A model generated the notes under the pieces. That model was given only the letters and a program-made list of their open reading frames with translations. It did no database searches and was not told the origin of the DNA. The position numbers were made by a program, and so were the translations under genes. A stretch of DNA of 33,488 nucleotides from Ureibacillus massiliensis 4400831 = CIP 108448 = CCUG 49529. Lineage in GTDB: Bacteria; Bacillota; Bacilli; Bacillales_A; Planococcaceae. This document shows, piece by piece, positions 14,383-23,209 of the stretch. The stretch spans positions 1 to 33,488 of the forward strand of contig NZ_JPVQ01000036.1 of NCBI RefSeq assembly GCF_000772965.1. The letters are read 5' to 3'. The first letter of the stretch is position 1. Each line of letters opens with the position of its first letter.

Positions 14383-16572
14383 TTAATCAATCCTCAATAG
14401 CTGAGCATTAACCGCACAAATTATAGTACTTAATGACATAACGGCAGCCCCGATTGCCGGTGTGATTACAATCCCCACACTAATAAGAACTCCAGCTGCT
14501 AGTGGTATGGCAATAATATTGTATCCGGTAGCCCAGATTAAATTTTGAACCATTTTTCGTCGACTAGCTTTGGAAAGTTTAAGAGTACTTAATATATCAA
14601 CAGGTTTACTGTTTACTAAAACAACATCTGCAGTTTCAATTGCAACGTCAGTTCCAGCGCCAATTGCAATTCCTAAATCAGCTTCGGCTAAAGCAGGTGC
14701 ATCGTTTACACCATCACCAACCATCGCGACTTTTTTGCCACCCTCTTTTAATGTACTGACATTATCTGATTTTTCATGTGGTAGTACTTCAGCAATCACC
14801 TTTGTCATTCCAAGCTTTTCGCCAACATAATGTGCTACTCGACTATTATCACCAGTCATCATTACAGTTTCAATTCCTAATTCACTAAGTTCTTTTATAA
14901 CTTTATAAGAGGATTCTCTAATTATATCCGCTAATGCAATCATCCCTTGTAATACGCTATCTTTTAATACAAAAATAACGGTTTTACCTTGTTGTGCTAG
15001 ATTCTCATATTTTTGTTCATCGAAGGAAATTTGATTTGCTCTTAATACACCTGGACTTACAACTGCAATTTCAGAACCATTTATTTTCGCCACAAGGCCT
15101 TTACCTGTTAGGTTTTGATAGTCATTAACTTCATATATCTCTAATTTACGATCCTTACCTTCCTTTACTATCCCTTTTGCAATAGGATGTTCAGATTGTA
15201 TTTCAACAGAATACGCTAGTTTTAATAATTCTTCTTCACTAACACCTTTATTTGGATAAACATCTGTTACTCCGAAATTTCCTTCTGTTAAAGTACCTGT
15301 TTTATCAAAAACTATTCGATTAATTTTAAATGCACTTTCAAATGATGTACGGTTACGAATCAATAGCCCATTTTTGGCTGCAAGTGATGTAGATCTAGAT
15401 GCTACAAGGGGTGTAGCTAGACCAAGTGCGTGTGGACAAGCGATAATCAATACAGTTACCATTCTTTCTAACGCTATATCAAAATCACCTATTATCCACC
15501 AATGAGCCAATGTAATAATCCCTGAAACAACGGCAACATAAAATAACCATTTTGCAGCAGTGTCTGCAAACCCTTGAGCTTTTGATTTTGTTTTCTGGGC
15601 TTCACTAACTAATTGGATAACTTTAGCAAGATATGTGTCACTACCTGTTTTTCTAACAGTTATTTTTAATACACCATCACCATTAATAGCCCCACCAATT
15701 GCTTCCATTCCAATCGTTTTTTCTACCGGAATCGATTCTCCAGTTAACATCGATTCGTCAACTGTTGAATGTCCTTCAAAGATTATTCCATCGAGTGGAA
15801 TTTTTTCTCCTGGCTTCACCAAAATTTGGTCACCTGGTTTTAAGTCTTCAACTGAAATTTCCACTATATTACCTTCAATTTCAAGTTTATGAACTTCTTT
15901 TGGCATTAGCTTAATTAATTCTTCTAATGCTTTCGAAGCACCCGATATAGATTTCATTTCAATCCAGTGACCAAGAAGCATAATGACAATCAATGTTGCT
16001 AATTCGAAGTAGAAGTCACTACCTTCGATAAAGAAAGCAGTTAATGTACTATATACATAAGCAGTAACGATTGCTAATGAAATTAACAACATCATACCTG
16101 GTGCTCTATCTTTAATCTCGCTCCAAGCACCGAATAAAAAAGGTTTACCACCATAAAAAAAGACAATTGTAGACAATAAGAATAATAAAAATGTATCTCC
16201 AGGGAATTCAACATGATAGCCAAATAACATTTGAATCATCATTGATAAATATGAAATCGGTATAGTTAAAACTAATGACACCCAAAAACGTTTTTTAAAC
16301 TCAGCAATTGAATGGCCATGGTGTTTGTCGTGCCCCTCATGGCTACTATGATTATGATTATGACTGTGATGACTACGTTCAGTATGTTCATGGTGATTTT
16401 TTTCCGGAGTCGTATGTTGGTGATCGTTGTGTTGTTCATTTTCTGTCATATAAACATGTTCATTATGTTTATGTCCATGGTGAACATGTTCATTGTTGTC
16501 GCTTTCATAGTGATTATGACGTGAATGTTCATCATCAAAATGATTTTTGCTATCAATACCTTTATTACCCAT
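14383..16572 (-). CDS. copB: CopB-type P1B heavy-metal ATPase with His-rich N terminus
   Basis: A P-type ATPase that should pump copper (or silver) out of the cell. The transmembrane metal site is CPH (ACPHALGLATP) rather than CPC, which defines the CopB/P1B-3 class. Also seen are the actuator motif LTGES, the phosphorylation site DKTGTLTEG, HP in SEHPIAKG, and the hinge GDGVNDAPAL. Instead of HMA domains, it has an N-terminal tail of about 85 residues crowded with His (HHGHKHNEH, SHHSHNHNH, HDKHHGH). The start chosen is the ATG at 16572 (MGNKGIDSKN), seven bases after GGAG; an in-frame ATG at 16635 has a weaker site and would add 21 residues. Tandem operator site C lies upstream, so it is likely controlled by the two-component system rather than CsoR. 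Confidence 0.95.
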   Translation of the reverse strand: MGNKGIDSKNHFDDEHSRHNHYESDNNEHVHHGHKHNEHVYMTENEQHNDHQHTTPEKNHHEHTERSHHSHNHNHSSHEGHDKHHGHSIAEFKKRFWVSLVLTIPISYLSMMIQMLFGYHVEFPGDTFLLFLLSTIVFFYGGKPFLFGAWSEIKDRAPGMMLLISLAIVTAYVYSTLTAFFIEGSDFYFELATLIVIMLLGHWIEMKSISGASKALEELIKLMPKEVHKLEIEGNIVEISVEDLKPGDQILVKPGEKIPLDGIIFEGHSTVDESMLTGESIPVEKTIGMEAIGGAINGDGVLKITVRKTGSDTYLAKVIQLVSEAQKTKSKAQGFADTAAKWLFYVAVVSGIITLAHWWIIGDFDIALERMVTVLIIACPHALGLATPLVASRSTSLAAKNGLLIRNRTSFESAFKINRIVFDKTGTLTEGNFGVTDVYPNKGVSEEELLKLAYSVEIQSEHPIAKGIVKEGKDRKLEIYEVNDYQNLTGKGLVAKINGSEIAVVSPGVLRANQISFDEQKYENLAQQGKTVIFVLKDSVLQGMIALADIIRESSYKVIKELSELGIETVMMTGDNSRVAHYVGEKLGMTKVIAEVLPHEKSDNVSTLKEGGKKVAMVGDGVNDAPALAEADLGIAIGAGTDVAIETADVVLVNSKPVDILSTLKLSKASRRKMVQNLIWATGYNIIAIPLAAGVLISVGIVITPAIGAAVMSLSTIICAVNAQLLRID

Positions 16573-16685
16573 TTCCTCACTCCTAACAACATTCGTGGTT
16601 GTGTTTCCAATACAGAGTAATTCTTCTTCATTCACTTTTGACCATATTAAACCAATATAGTCATTATTAACCTTTATATAAATCT

Positions 16686-16717
16686 AATGTAACACGTAAA
16701 TATGCAGAATTTATGGA
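16686..16717 (-). promoter_or_regulatory. Tandem 11-bp operator plus -10, site C (copB)
   Basis: TCCATAAATTC is followed by TGCATATTTAC (16696-16717), then 4 bp, then TACATT (16686-16691), the same -10 variant and spacing as the multicopper oxidase promoter. Confidence 0.75.
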
Positions 16718-16808
16718 AATTATTGTACTTAATTGAAAACGTTTGTAATAAATGAATTGTTTCTATAATCAATGGCTAAAAGTACTACTAAGCATTTAAC
16801 CCCAAATT

Positions 16809-16849
16809 AAAAAGAGCTTGTAGATAAGGATTATCTTCAAGCTCTTTTT
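16809..16849. terminator. Strong bidirectional terminator
   Basis: AAAAAGAGCTTG (16809-16820) and CAAGCTCTTTTT (16838-16849) pair perfectly, and an inner AGATAA/TTATCT pairing lengthens the stem. It lies between the carboxypeptidase gene and the copB promoter. Confidence 0.85.
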
Positions 16850-16908
16850 AATCATAAAAGATCAACTTCTTGAAATAAGTAGCTTTCTAAAAAGGTTTAG
16901 TAAGTACT

Positions 16909-18117
16909 CTAATCAATACTGTCCACTTTTTTATGGTTTTTTATAAACAATATTCTTAACAAAATTAAGATAAAAATTAACATTACGAAGAACATTAAAT
17001 TTTTATTAATTCTTTGATCATTTATTGCGTTATCCTTGGATTCTTTTAAAATTTCAACATTATCGTTCCAAGTTATATTTTTCTCTAATTGAAATTGGGC
17101 AATTACATCTTGTGAGTCGTTTTTTAGTTCCAAAACTCCACCTTTTGTTATCAGTTTATGAATATTTTCATTATTAGAAATCGTATAGGTAAGAATATCA
17201 TTGTTTATGTACTCTTCATTGTTTATTTCAAACAATTGTCCCTGTGAAATACTCTCTACTGTAAAATTATTAAAACCATAATCAAGTAGGTCTACAGTAT
17301 CGTGATAAGCAATATCTTCTGTTGGAGCATTAAGAGTAACAGCAATTAATGATAAATCTCCTCTTGTTGCAGCAGTAACTAAAGTAATACCAGACTCATC
17401 AATATAACCAGTTTTCCCTCCTGTAATCCCTTCATATGGTTGTTCTCGCATTAATTTATGATGAGTATATATGGTTGTATCCCACGACTCCCCATTCCAA
17501 CTTAATTCCTTTGTTCCAAATATTTCTCGGAACTCATTATTCTTCATTGCATACTGTGTAATCAGTGCGAGGTCCCTAGCAGTAGTTAAGTGCTCTGGAT
17601 GGTAAAGACCATGTGGGTTAACAAAGTTTGTATTTTGTAGTCCTAAATCTTTTAAGTATCGATTTAAACTAATTACGAAATCCTCTACCGATCCATCCAA
17701 GTGTTCTGCTATTGCTATACCTGCATCATTCCCGGAATTGACCAGTAGTCCTTCGATAAGCCTTTTTAAGGTTATCTTTTCTCCTTCTTCTAAATAAACC
17801 CGAGTACCTTCTACGTCTCTTGCATTGTGACTTACTGTTACAATGTCTTCAAGATTTCCATTTTCAATTGCATATATTGCAGTTGCAATTTTTGTTAAGC
17901 TTGCTGGTTGCATCTTTTTATCTGAATTTTTTTCATATAAAACTCTGCCTGTGTTTCCATCAATTAAAATGGCAGCTTCACTTGTTATAAGTGGTTCATC
18001 AGGAGAAACTGCTCCTATTACTTTATTATTAAAGAAGATTGAAAAAATAGATAAGATTATTAGTAAAACCAATAATTTCATTACTAATGGAATATCAATG
18101 CCTATAAATCTCCACAT
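16909..18117 (-). CDS. D-alanyl-D-alanine carboxypeptidase (peptidase S11, DacF/DacA-like)
   Basis: A low-molecular-weight penicillin-binding protein that trims the terminal D-Ala from peptidoglycan stem peptides. The three active-site motifs are present: SxxK as ASLTKIA, SxN as NSGNDAG, and KTG as GGKTGY. An N-terminal signal/anchor segment (LLVLLIILSIFSIFF) precedes the catalytic domain. A second hydrophobic helix near the C terminus (NLMFFVMLIFILILLRILFI) anchors it to the membrane. The start chosen is the ATG at 18117 (MWRFIGID), which follows GGGGAG; the longer frame from 18135 contains that ribosome binding site. Unexpectedly, the promoter carries site D of the tandem operator shared with copper genes, suggesting a wall response to the same signal. 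Confidence 0.93.
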   Translation of the reverse strand: MWRFIGIDIPLVMKLLVLLIILSIFSIFFNNKVIGAVSPDEPLITSEAAILIDGNTGRVLYEKNSDKKMQPASLTKIATAIYAIENGNLEDIVTVSHNARDVEGTRVYLEEGEKITLKRLIEGLLVNSGNDAGIAIAEHLDGSVEDFVISLNRYLKDLGLQNTNFVNPHGLYHPEHLTTARDLALITQYAMKNNEFREIFGTKELSWNGESWDTTIYTHHKLMREQPYEGITGGKTGYIDESGITLVTAATRGDLSLIAVTLNAPTEDIAYHDTVDLLDYGFNNFTVESISQGQLFEINNEEYINNDILTYTISNNENIHKLITKGGVLELKNDSQDVIAQFQLEKNITWNDNVEILKESKDNAINDQRINKNLMFFVMLIFILILLRILFIKNHKKVDSID

Positions 18118-18163
18118 ACATATTATTCTCCCCATAAAAATTTACCTAATGTATTTTAAGAAA

Positions 18164-18195
18164 TAAATATGAAAAAATTATGGAGAAATTAAAGA
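18164..18195 (-). promoter_or_regulatory. Tandem 11-bp operator plus -10, site D (carboxypeptidase)
   Basis: TCTTTAATTTC is followed by TCCATAATTTT (18174-18195), then 4 bp, then TATTTA (18164-18169). The distal half-site lacks the CATAA core and the -10 is a poor match, so this is the weakest of the minus-strand sites, but the spacing holds. Confidence 0.55.
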
Positions 18196-18494
18196 AAATC
18201 AATTATGTAATTAAAACGTAATACTTGTAAATTACTATAACCTAAATTTTTGTATATATTTCATCTAATAAATGTATTAAAGTTTTAATATATTCTGTAC
18301 AGCTACCCATGTATTACAAGAATATATCCTATACTCTTCCCGAACTTCCCTATTAACATAAATTTATGTTTAGTAGTATTGTCATTTCTTTTTTGTAATA
18401 ATTTGTTACAGAAATGAAAAATAACATTCTCTTTTTTTATGTTAATCTTATCCTATTCAATTAAAGCATTGCTTTTTAAAGGAGTAAGATTTCA
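18196..18494. other. AT-rich intergenic region between divergent wall-enzyme genes
   Basis: No gene is seen. The stretch holds the upstream region of the NlpC/P60 gene. A WalR-like pair, TGTAAT and TGTTAC, lies at 18394-18409, but with a 4-base rather than the usual 5-base gap. No clear -35/-10 pair was identified. Confidence 0.4.
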
Positions 18495-19409
18495 ATGAAA
18501 AAAAGATTGTTACTACCAATCTTTGCATCTTTTATGATTTTTACAGGTGTAGGTGCAAATGATGTATATGCAGCAACGGTTTCAGATTTAACAAATACTG
18601 CTAAAGATTATATTGGAGCTCCATATCTATTCGGTGGTACAAATATTAATACCGGTGTTGATTGTTCAGCTTATACACAATTTGTATTTTCAAAGTTAGA
18701 TATTTCATTGGAACGTACTTCAAGAGCTCAATATCAACAAGGTACACCTGTATCCAAAAGCAATTTACAAGCGGGTGACTTAGTATTTTTTAATACATCC
18801 GGTACTGGCATTTCACACGTTGGAATATACATAGGAAATGGTAATTTTATATCAGCAACACCAAGTTCAGGTGTAAGAATTGATAAATTAAACGATCCCT
18901 ACTACTGGGGTTCACGATACATAGGTGCTAAGCGTGTAGCAAACTTTACAACAACTGAAAAAGCAGAAGTAAAAAATTCTCAGGTAGATTTTAGTATTTA
19001 CGCATCTCGTGGTGAAGTAGCACTACAACTAGCTAAAGCTTTAGGTTTAGATACAAGCGATACAAATTCACCCTTCCCAGATGTGAAATCAACATCTAAA
19101 TATGCTGGGGCTGTTACGGCACTTAACAAACTTGGTATTTTTAACGGTGATCAAAGTGGAAAATTCAATCCAAATTCTCCGATTACCCGTGGCCAACTAG
19201 CAATTGTTTTAGTTAAAGCTTTTGAATTAGAAGAATTAGGAAAAGCTGAAAAATTCTCCGATGTTTCTAGCGCTCATTATGCATATGAATATGTTACTAT
19301 TCTATCTTCAAATGGTATTACTTCTGGAAAACCAGATGGAACATTTGGTGTTGGGGATAAAGTAAAATTAATACATTTAAAAATTTTCTTAGATCGCTTA
19401 ACTCAATAA
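18495..19409 (+). CDS. Secreted NlpC/P60 peptidase with C-terminal SLH repeats
   Basis: A 304-residue exported wall hydrolase. A classic signal peptide ends in VYAA. The NlpC/P60 domain (about residues 33-148) has the catalytic Cys in GVDCSAYTQF and His in SHVGIYIGNG, and should cleave gamma-D-Glu-meso-diaminopimelate bonds in stem peptides. The C-terminal ~135 residues contain at least two S-layer homology units: SRGEVALQLAKAL followed by FPDV, ITRGQLAIVLVKAF followed by FSDV, and DGTFGVGDKV. These would anchor it to pyruvylated secondary wall polymer. SLH domains point to a Lysinibacillus/Bacillus-type S-layer wall. It is monocistronic, with AAAGGAGT before the ATG and a strong terminator after it. 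It is divergent from the carboxypeptidase gene. Confidence 0.94.
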   Translation: MKKRLLLPIFASFMIFTGVGANDVYAATVSDLTNTAKDYIGAPYLFGGTNINTGVDCSAYTQFVFSKLDISLERTSRAQYQQGTPVSKSNLQAGDLVFFNTSGTGISHVGIYIGNGNFISATPSSGVRIDKLNDPYYWGSRYIGAKRVANFTTTEKAEVKNSQVDFSIYASRGEVALQLAKALGLDTSDTNSPFPDVKSTSKYAGAVTALNKLGIFNGDQSGKFNPNSPITRGQLAIVLVKAFELEELGKAEKFSDVSSAHYAYEYVTILSSNGITSGKPDGTFGVGDKVKLIHLKIFLDRLTQ

Positions 19410-19436
19410 TCTCTTTTATTTAAAATATTAATAGTA

Positions 19437-19470
19437 TAGGACTTCTCAATATCGAGAAGTCCTATTTTTT
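19437..19470 (+). terminator. Terminator of the NlpC/P60-SLH gene
   Basis: TAGGACTTCTC and GAGAAGTCCTA form a perfect 11-bp stem with a 6-nt loop, followed by TTTTTT. Confidence 0.95.
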
Positions 19471-19674
19471 AAGTTACTTTTAATTGTGCTGATTAATTAA
19501 TATTCTTTAAGATTTAGGCATATTTATTGCTTGAAATAAAGTTTGATAAAAATACTTTCTTCTGTATGATTTAGTATGTAGTCTTATACAAAAGTTTGAT
19601 TAGTATAGTAGTTCATATTCAATTAAAGCACCCTATAATGGAATATATTCTTACGGTAAAAAGGCGGTATGAGA

Positions 19675-19869
19675 ATGCAAAAGAAATTAAAGAAAAACCG
19701 AATTCGTTGTAAACTTTGTGGTGACATTATAGAATCCAAAAGTACATATGACTTTCAAAAATGCACGTGTGGAGCAGTAGGTATAGATGGTGGATTAGAC
19801 TATGCAAGACGTGTTTATGGTTCGAATCCAGCAGAATTATATTACGAAGAATTATCCGAATATGAATGA
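19675..19869 (+). CDS. Small Cys-containing protein (DUF7695-like)
   Basis: A protein of 64 residues if started at the ATG at 19675, or 66 from the ATG at 19669. GGCGG lies seven bases before the later ATG and only one before the earlier, so 19675 is preferred. It has a treble-clef-like Cys pattern (IRCKLCGDII then KCTCGAVGIDGG) followed by a conserved-looking DYARRVYG. The pattern resembles the DUF7695 family, short proteins of unknown role found widely in Bacillales. It likely binds zinc (inference). It is monocistronic with its own terminator at 19921-19968. Confidence 0.75.
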   Translation: MQKKLKKNRIRCKLCGDIIESKSTYDFQKCTCGAVGIDGGLDYARRVYGSNPAELYYEELSEYE

Positions 19870-19920
19870 ATTAAACATATGTCAAAAATGGGTATATCCG
19901 CCAAAAGCTGAGAGAAGCAA

Positions 19921-19968
19921 AACCCAAGATTACTGTAAACCAACATTCTTGGGTTCGATTTTTATTTT
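19921..19968 (+). terminator. Terminator after the DUF7695-like gene
   Basis: AACCCAAGA (19921-19929) pairs with TCTTGGGTT (19947-19955), followed by CGATTTTTATTTTTG. Confidence 0.8.
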
Positions 19969-20252
19969 TGCTTTATGTCAATTGCTTGTGGCCATCTATT
20001 GTACTACGTAACTTTTAGTTATTTAAATTTATTTTGCATACTTTATAAATCTTTTAAGAACTAAGGTAATCTTGAATTTAATAAAAATAGAGACGCTTCT
20101 TAAACAATCGCGCCCTGAAATTGAATAACATAATATGGTCTTAGCATTTATTCTTGCAACTACCCCCTCTTGTAATAAAACGTTCAATTATTAAAGTCAC
20201 AGTAGGAAACGACTTTTTTAGCATAAATTTGTCCATCTAATGAGGAGCAAAA

Positions 20253-21104
20253 CTACTCTTTTATTACTTTTGCTTTTTTCAATAATTCTAATCTGCCAAT
20301 CGTTCTATACTGTTCGTTGATAAATGATATTGCATGGGTTAAATAATCATGGGCATCATCTAAGTAGCTTTTGAACTCTTCGAATTGTACATTATAAACC
20401 TGCTCTTCATTATAAAGTTGCATATAAAATTTGAACCAATCATATTCTGGTGGTACTATATAATTTAGTTCATTGAAATATTTTTTTAAATCGTCTAAAA
20501 ATCTAAGTTCTGGAATTATCTCTCGTATCTTCTCTTCATACAGTTCCTCTAATTCTCTTTTACGTAAATCCTCAGTGGCAGACAATAATCCTGATAAAAA
20601 ACCAAATGGATCCATAGACTGGGGTACATTTATAAATTCACTATTTTCAAGCAATACACTACGGTAATACTTTGCAATTTTCTCCACGATTTCTTTATTT
20701 TTGAAAATAACCCCACTCTCATAATTTCTATTGCTGCCAAAACTAAAATTAGCAGAACCAACAAATGCAAAATCGTCTGTAATGAAAAGTTTTGAATGAT
20801 TGGCTTCAAGTTGAGCGCATAATACAAAATTTTTAAATACTTCTTCTATTTCTAAATTATCACTGGTTGCATTAGTCATGGTAGCATATAACAATCGAAC
20901 ATCTACACCAACATTAGCAAGTCCAGCTAATTTCTCATAAAAGCTTCTTGGGTACTGATTAAAATTAAAATTATATGTCGCTATATAAATGGTGCCAGTT
21001 TTCCTCGTCACTCTTGATAGTAATTCATCCCAAAAGTTTGATTCTTTGAAAAACACGACCTTGCCATCATGAAACGATATGTCTTCTCTCATAATACCCT
21101 CCAT
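20253..21104 (-). CDS. Phospholipase D-like domain protein (single HKD motif)
   Basis: A 283-residue cytosolic protein. Residues 30-150 form a PLD-like half with one HKD motif: HSKLFITDD then FVGSANFS, that is H-x-K-x4-D followed by G-S-x-N. The C-terminal half is helical, acidic and not recognisable. Proteins with a single HKD usually dimerise to build one active site and include nucleases and phosphodiesterases; the substrate cannot be told. A start at 21104 follows AAAGGG with eight bases. An in-frame ATG 12 bases later follows GGAGG at five bases; both are plausible. No partner gene, helicase or restriction component is adjacent, so it is not evidently part of a defence operon. Confidence 0.8.
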   Translation of the reverse strand: MEGIMREDISFHDGKVVFFKESNFWDELLSRVTRKTGTIYIATYNFNFNQYPRSFYEKLAGLANVGVDVRLLYATMTNATSDNLEIEEVFKNFVLCAQLEANHSKLFITDDFAFVGSANFSFGSNRNYESGVIFKNKEIVEKIAKYYRSVLLENSEFINVPQSMDPFGFLSGLLSATEDLRKRELEELYEEKIREIIPELRFLDDLKKYFNELNYIVPPEYDWFKFYMQLYNEEQVYNVQFEEFKSYLDDAHDYLTHAISFINEQYRTIGRLELLKKAKVIKE

Positions 21105-21519
21105 AACAATTTCCCTTTTGTATCCTTAATTATTCCGATTTATCAGGGAAATGTTTGATATCGAAATCATAGAAAATTCATTAATTCTTAAATTATAGTT
21201 TACTTGATTTTTTATAAATAGTTGAGCCTTTCTTGAATTGATTGTTGTAATACAGAATAGTACGTTAATTTTTCTTAGATCAACACCCCATTAGATTGCT
21301 GTTCAACAATCTGGCCGATTTGTGGAAAAAGAAAAAATCCTCATATTAACACAAGGATTTTTAATCAAAATTAATTTGAAATTACAAATCTTTATTTTAA
21401 GTTATCGAATTTTGTTTCATATTTATCGGAAAACTACAAGATTATAGGAATTTTTAAATAGAAATAGCATATATAAAAATGCTTAAAGCTATTCATGCAT
21501 ATTATAAAACTATTTACAC
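21105..21519. other. Gene-free stretch ending the large redox/two-component operon
   Basis: No coding sequence is evident. It contains an imperfect repeat-like segment at about 21294-21330 (TTCAACAATCTGGCCGATTT core) and a terminator at 21333-21362. The rest is AT-rich and unremarkable. Confidence 0.5.
21333..21362 (-). terminator. Terminator of the 21.5-26.6 kb operon
   Basis: On the minus strand AAAAATCCT, a 12-nt loop and AGGATTTTT are followed by a T-rich end. It lies about 160 bases after the last gene of the operon. Confidence 0.7.
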
Positions 21520-22266
21520 CTAAATCCCCCAATATGTTAGCGTATCGAATAACCCAATTATAATAAGAATTACACCGGTTGTATTTTGTACGACTTTTCC
21601 TATGTTTCTACTATTTTTCATAATAACTCGTTTCGCATCAAAAACTTCAATTAAAGCAAAAATAAGTAGTAAAGGAATTGAAGTTGCGATTCCAAACACT
21701 GCTGGTAGGGCAAAACCATATGAAGTAGAGACAACTGTAGGCATTAACCAAACAAAAAACAGGACAAACATAGTTGGACAAAAAGCGAGCGAAAAACTTG
21801 CACCTAATAAAAAGGAGCCCAGTTTTCCTTCTTTCATGATGACTGGAACACGTTCAGTAATTCTCCCTAGAAATTCCATTTTAAACAATCCAAGTAGTAC
21901 AAGACCTGTTAAGACCAATAATGGTCCGATTACTTTCCTGAATACTGCAAAGTACTTAGTCATCTCTGTTTCAAATGCCTGTCCAAAAATCCAGGCAAGC
22001 CATCCTATTAAACTGAACACAACAACTTTTCCAAAAATAAAGAATGCAATTTCAGTCCAAATTGTCTCTTTTTGTATCGCTCTATTTCCATAAAACGTAA
22101 TAGCACTAATATTGCCGGTTAATTGACAGGGTGCAAATGCGCCTATTAATCCAAGCAAAATCGCAACAATAATTGGAGAATGTTCATAGGAATACATAAA
22201 CGCTGAAATTGGTTCACTAATCATTCCACTTATATTAGATAGAAAACTATACATAATAAATACCAT
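21520..22266 (-). CDS. CcdA/DsbD-like membrane protein (second copy)
   Basis: A ~248-residue protein with six predicted membrane helices. Two helices carry the single cysteines typical of the DsbD/CcdA electron-relay fold: GAFAPCQLTG in the first and FCPTMFVLFF in the fourth. The family carries reducing equivalents from cytosolic thioredoxin to proteins outside the membrane. It is the last gene of the operon and follows the lipoprotein stop by 9 bases. It differs from the first CcdA (25911-26621) in having APCQ instead of SPCS, and may serve a dedicated partner such as the preceding lipoprotein or a copper protein (inference). The start is uncertain between the ATG at 22266 and another four codons later; AGGGA is nearby but spaced poorly for both. 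Confidence 0.8.
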   Translation of the reverse strand: MVFIMYSFLSNISGMISEPISAFMYSYEHSPIIVAILLGLIGAFAPCQLTGNISAITFYGNRAIQKETIWTEIAFFIFGKVVVFSLIGWLAWIFGQAFETEMTKYFAVFRKVIGPLLVLTGLVLLGLFKMEFLGRITERVPVIMKEGKLGSFLLGASFSLAFCPTMFVLFFVWLMPTVVSTSYGFALPAVFGIATSIPLLLIFALIEVFDAKRVIMKNSRNIGKVVQNTTGVILIIIGLFDTLTYWGI

Positions 22267-22275
22267 TCCCTAAAT

Positions 22276-23196
22276 TTATTTCCTCAATTCACCATTTGAA
22301 GCTAACTTCTCCCAATTAACAAGATCTTTTGTTAAATAAATATTTAAAGTATTTGTTACTATCGTTATTTCTGCACTATTATTAGGATTAGTAGCAATAT
22401 AGACAATAGGATCTTTCATTATTTCCTCTGGAAGTGGAATTTCTTTTTCTTCTGAACTGTCAAATGTAAATGATTTTAAATAAACATTCGAATCATCAAA
22501 ATTTGTATAGTAGCCACCAGACTCAGTTAATGTAACGTAAGAAACCATACTTGCAGAATTAAATTTTTTAAAGTTTTGACCAAAATCTTCAGTCATAAAT
22601 ATTCCATCTTTACTTCCTATTACAAGCAACTCTTCTCTTGTTGGATGTGCAGCAAAGTTTGAGATATATGTCGAATTAAATCCATTTAGAGCTGATGAAG
22701 TCCAAGTTTTACCTTCGTCAGTTGAATAATGTAGACCTCCCTCTAAATTTTCTGTTGGCATTTCATTAAATACATAAATTGCATTTGAGTTGTACCCAGC
22801 GGCAAGATAGTGGAAATCAATTTCCCCATAAAATGCCAACTTTTCAAAGCTTGCACCTTTATCCGTACTTTTAATTAGACCTAAAGGATTTTCAAGGTCA
22901 GAACTTTGACCAGGATGTCCACTTGCAAAGAAACCATCATTTACTGCTTGGAATCCCATATAATCATGCTTTTGACTATTAGCTTCTTTCCAACCACTTT
23001 CATCGTAGGAATATAAACCTGCATGTGTAGCAATTACCACACTATCTTCTCCATTTATATAGCCTACACCATGAATGTGATCAATTGGATTATTTTTAAC
23101 TTCACCGTATTGAAACTCAATATTTTCACCTGAACTACAGGCTGTTAAAATTAAGACTAACATTAAAAGGCTAAACATCATTGTATACTTTTTCAT
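22276..23196 (-). CDS. Beta-propeller-like lipoprotein (F510_1955 glycosylhydrolase-type)
   Basis: A 306-residue lipoprotein (lipobox LTACSSG). After the anchor comes IDHIHGVGY. Then come repeated blades with BNR/Asp-box-like turns (STDKGASFEKL, STDEGKTWTSS, TEDFGQNFKKF). It resembles the family annotated as F510_1955-type glycosylhydrolase, a name based on fold; no catalytic proof is known to me. The conserved HIHG near the N terminus and later His (YAT-HAG, SGHPG, DFHYLA) could bind metal. Its place between the response regulator and the DsbD-like gene, in one transcript, suggests it senses, stores or scavenges something at the membrane surface linked to the two-component signal. Translation starts with GGAG seven bases before ATG. 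Confidence 0.8.
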   Translation of the reverse strand: MKKYTMMFSLLMLVLILTACSSGENIEFQYGEVKNNPIDHIHGVGYINGEDSVVIATHAGLYSYDESGWKEANSQKHDYMGFQAVNDGFFASGHPGQSSDLENPLGLIKSTDKGASFEKLAFYGEIDFHYLAAGYNSNAIYVFNEMPTENLEGGLHYSTDEGKTWTSSALNGFNSTYISNFAAHPTREELLVIGSKDGIFMTEDFGQNFKKFNSASMVSYVTLTESGGYYTNFDDSNVYLKSFTFDSSEEKEIPLPEEIMKDPIVYIATNPNNSAEITIVTNTLNIYLTKDLVNWEKLASNGELRK

Positions 23197-23209
23197 TATT
23201 CATGCTCCT

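Noticed and set aside
16308-16631. Several overlapping frames opposite or across the start of copB
   Set aside because: They are produced by the His-rich repeat (CAT/ATG codons) of CopB; composition is Met/Tyr/Asp/His-repetitive and no start site supports them.
18394-18409. WalR-like box (TGTAAT, TGTTAC) before the NlpC/P60-SLH gene
   Set aside because: The two hexamers are 4 bases apart, not the 5 of the WalR consensus, so the 11-bp period is broken; too weak to call.
20097-20120. CRISPR-like or riboswitch signal in the 20.0-20.25 kb gap
   Set aside because: No regularly spaced repeats and no recognisable riboswitch core; only a short palindrome-like segment.
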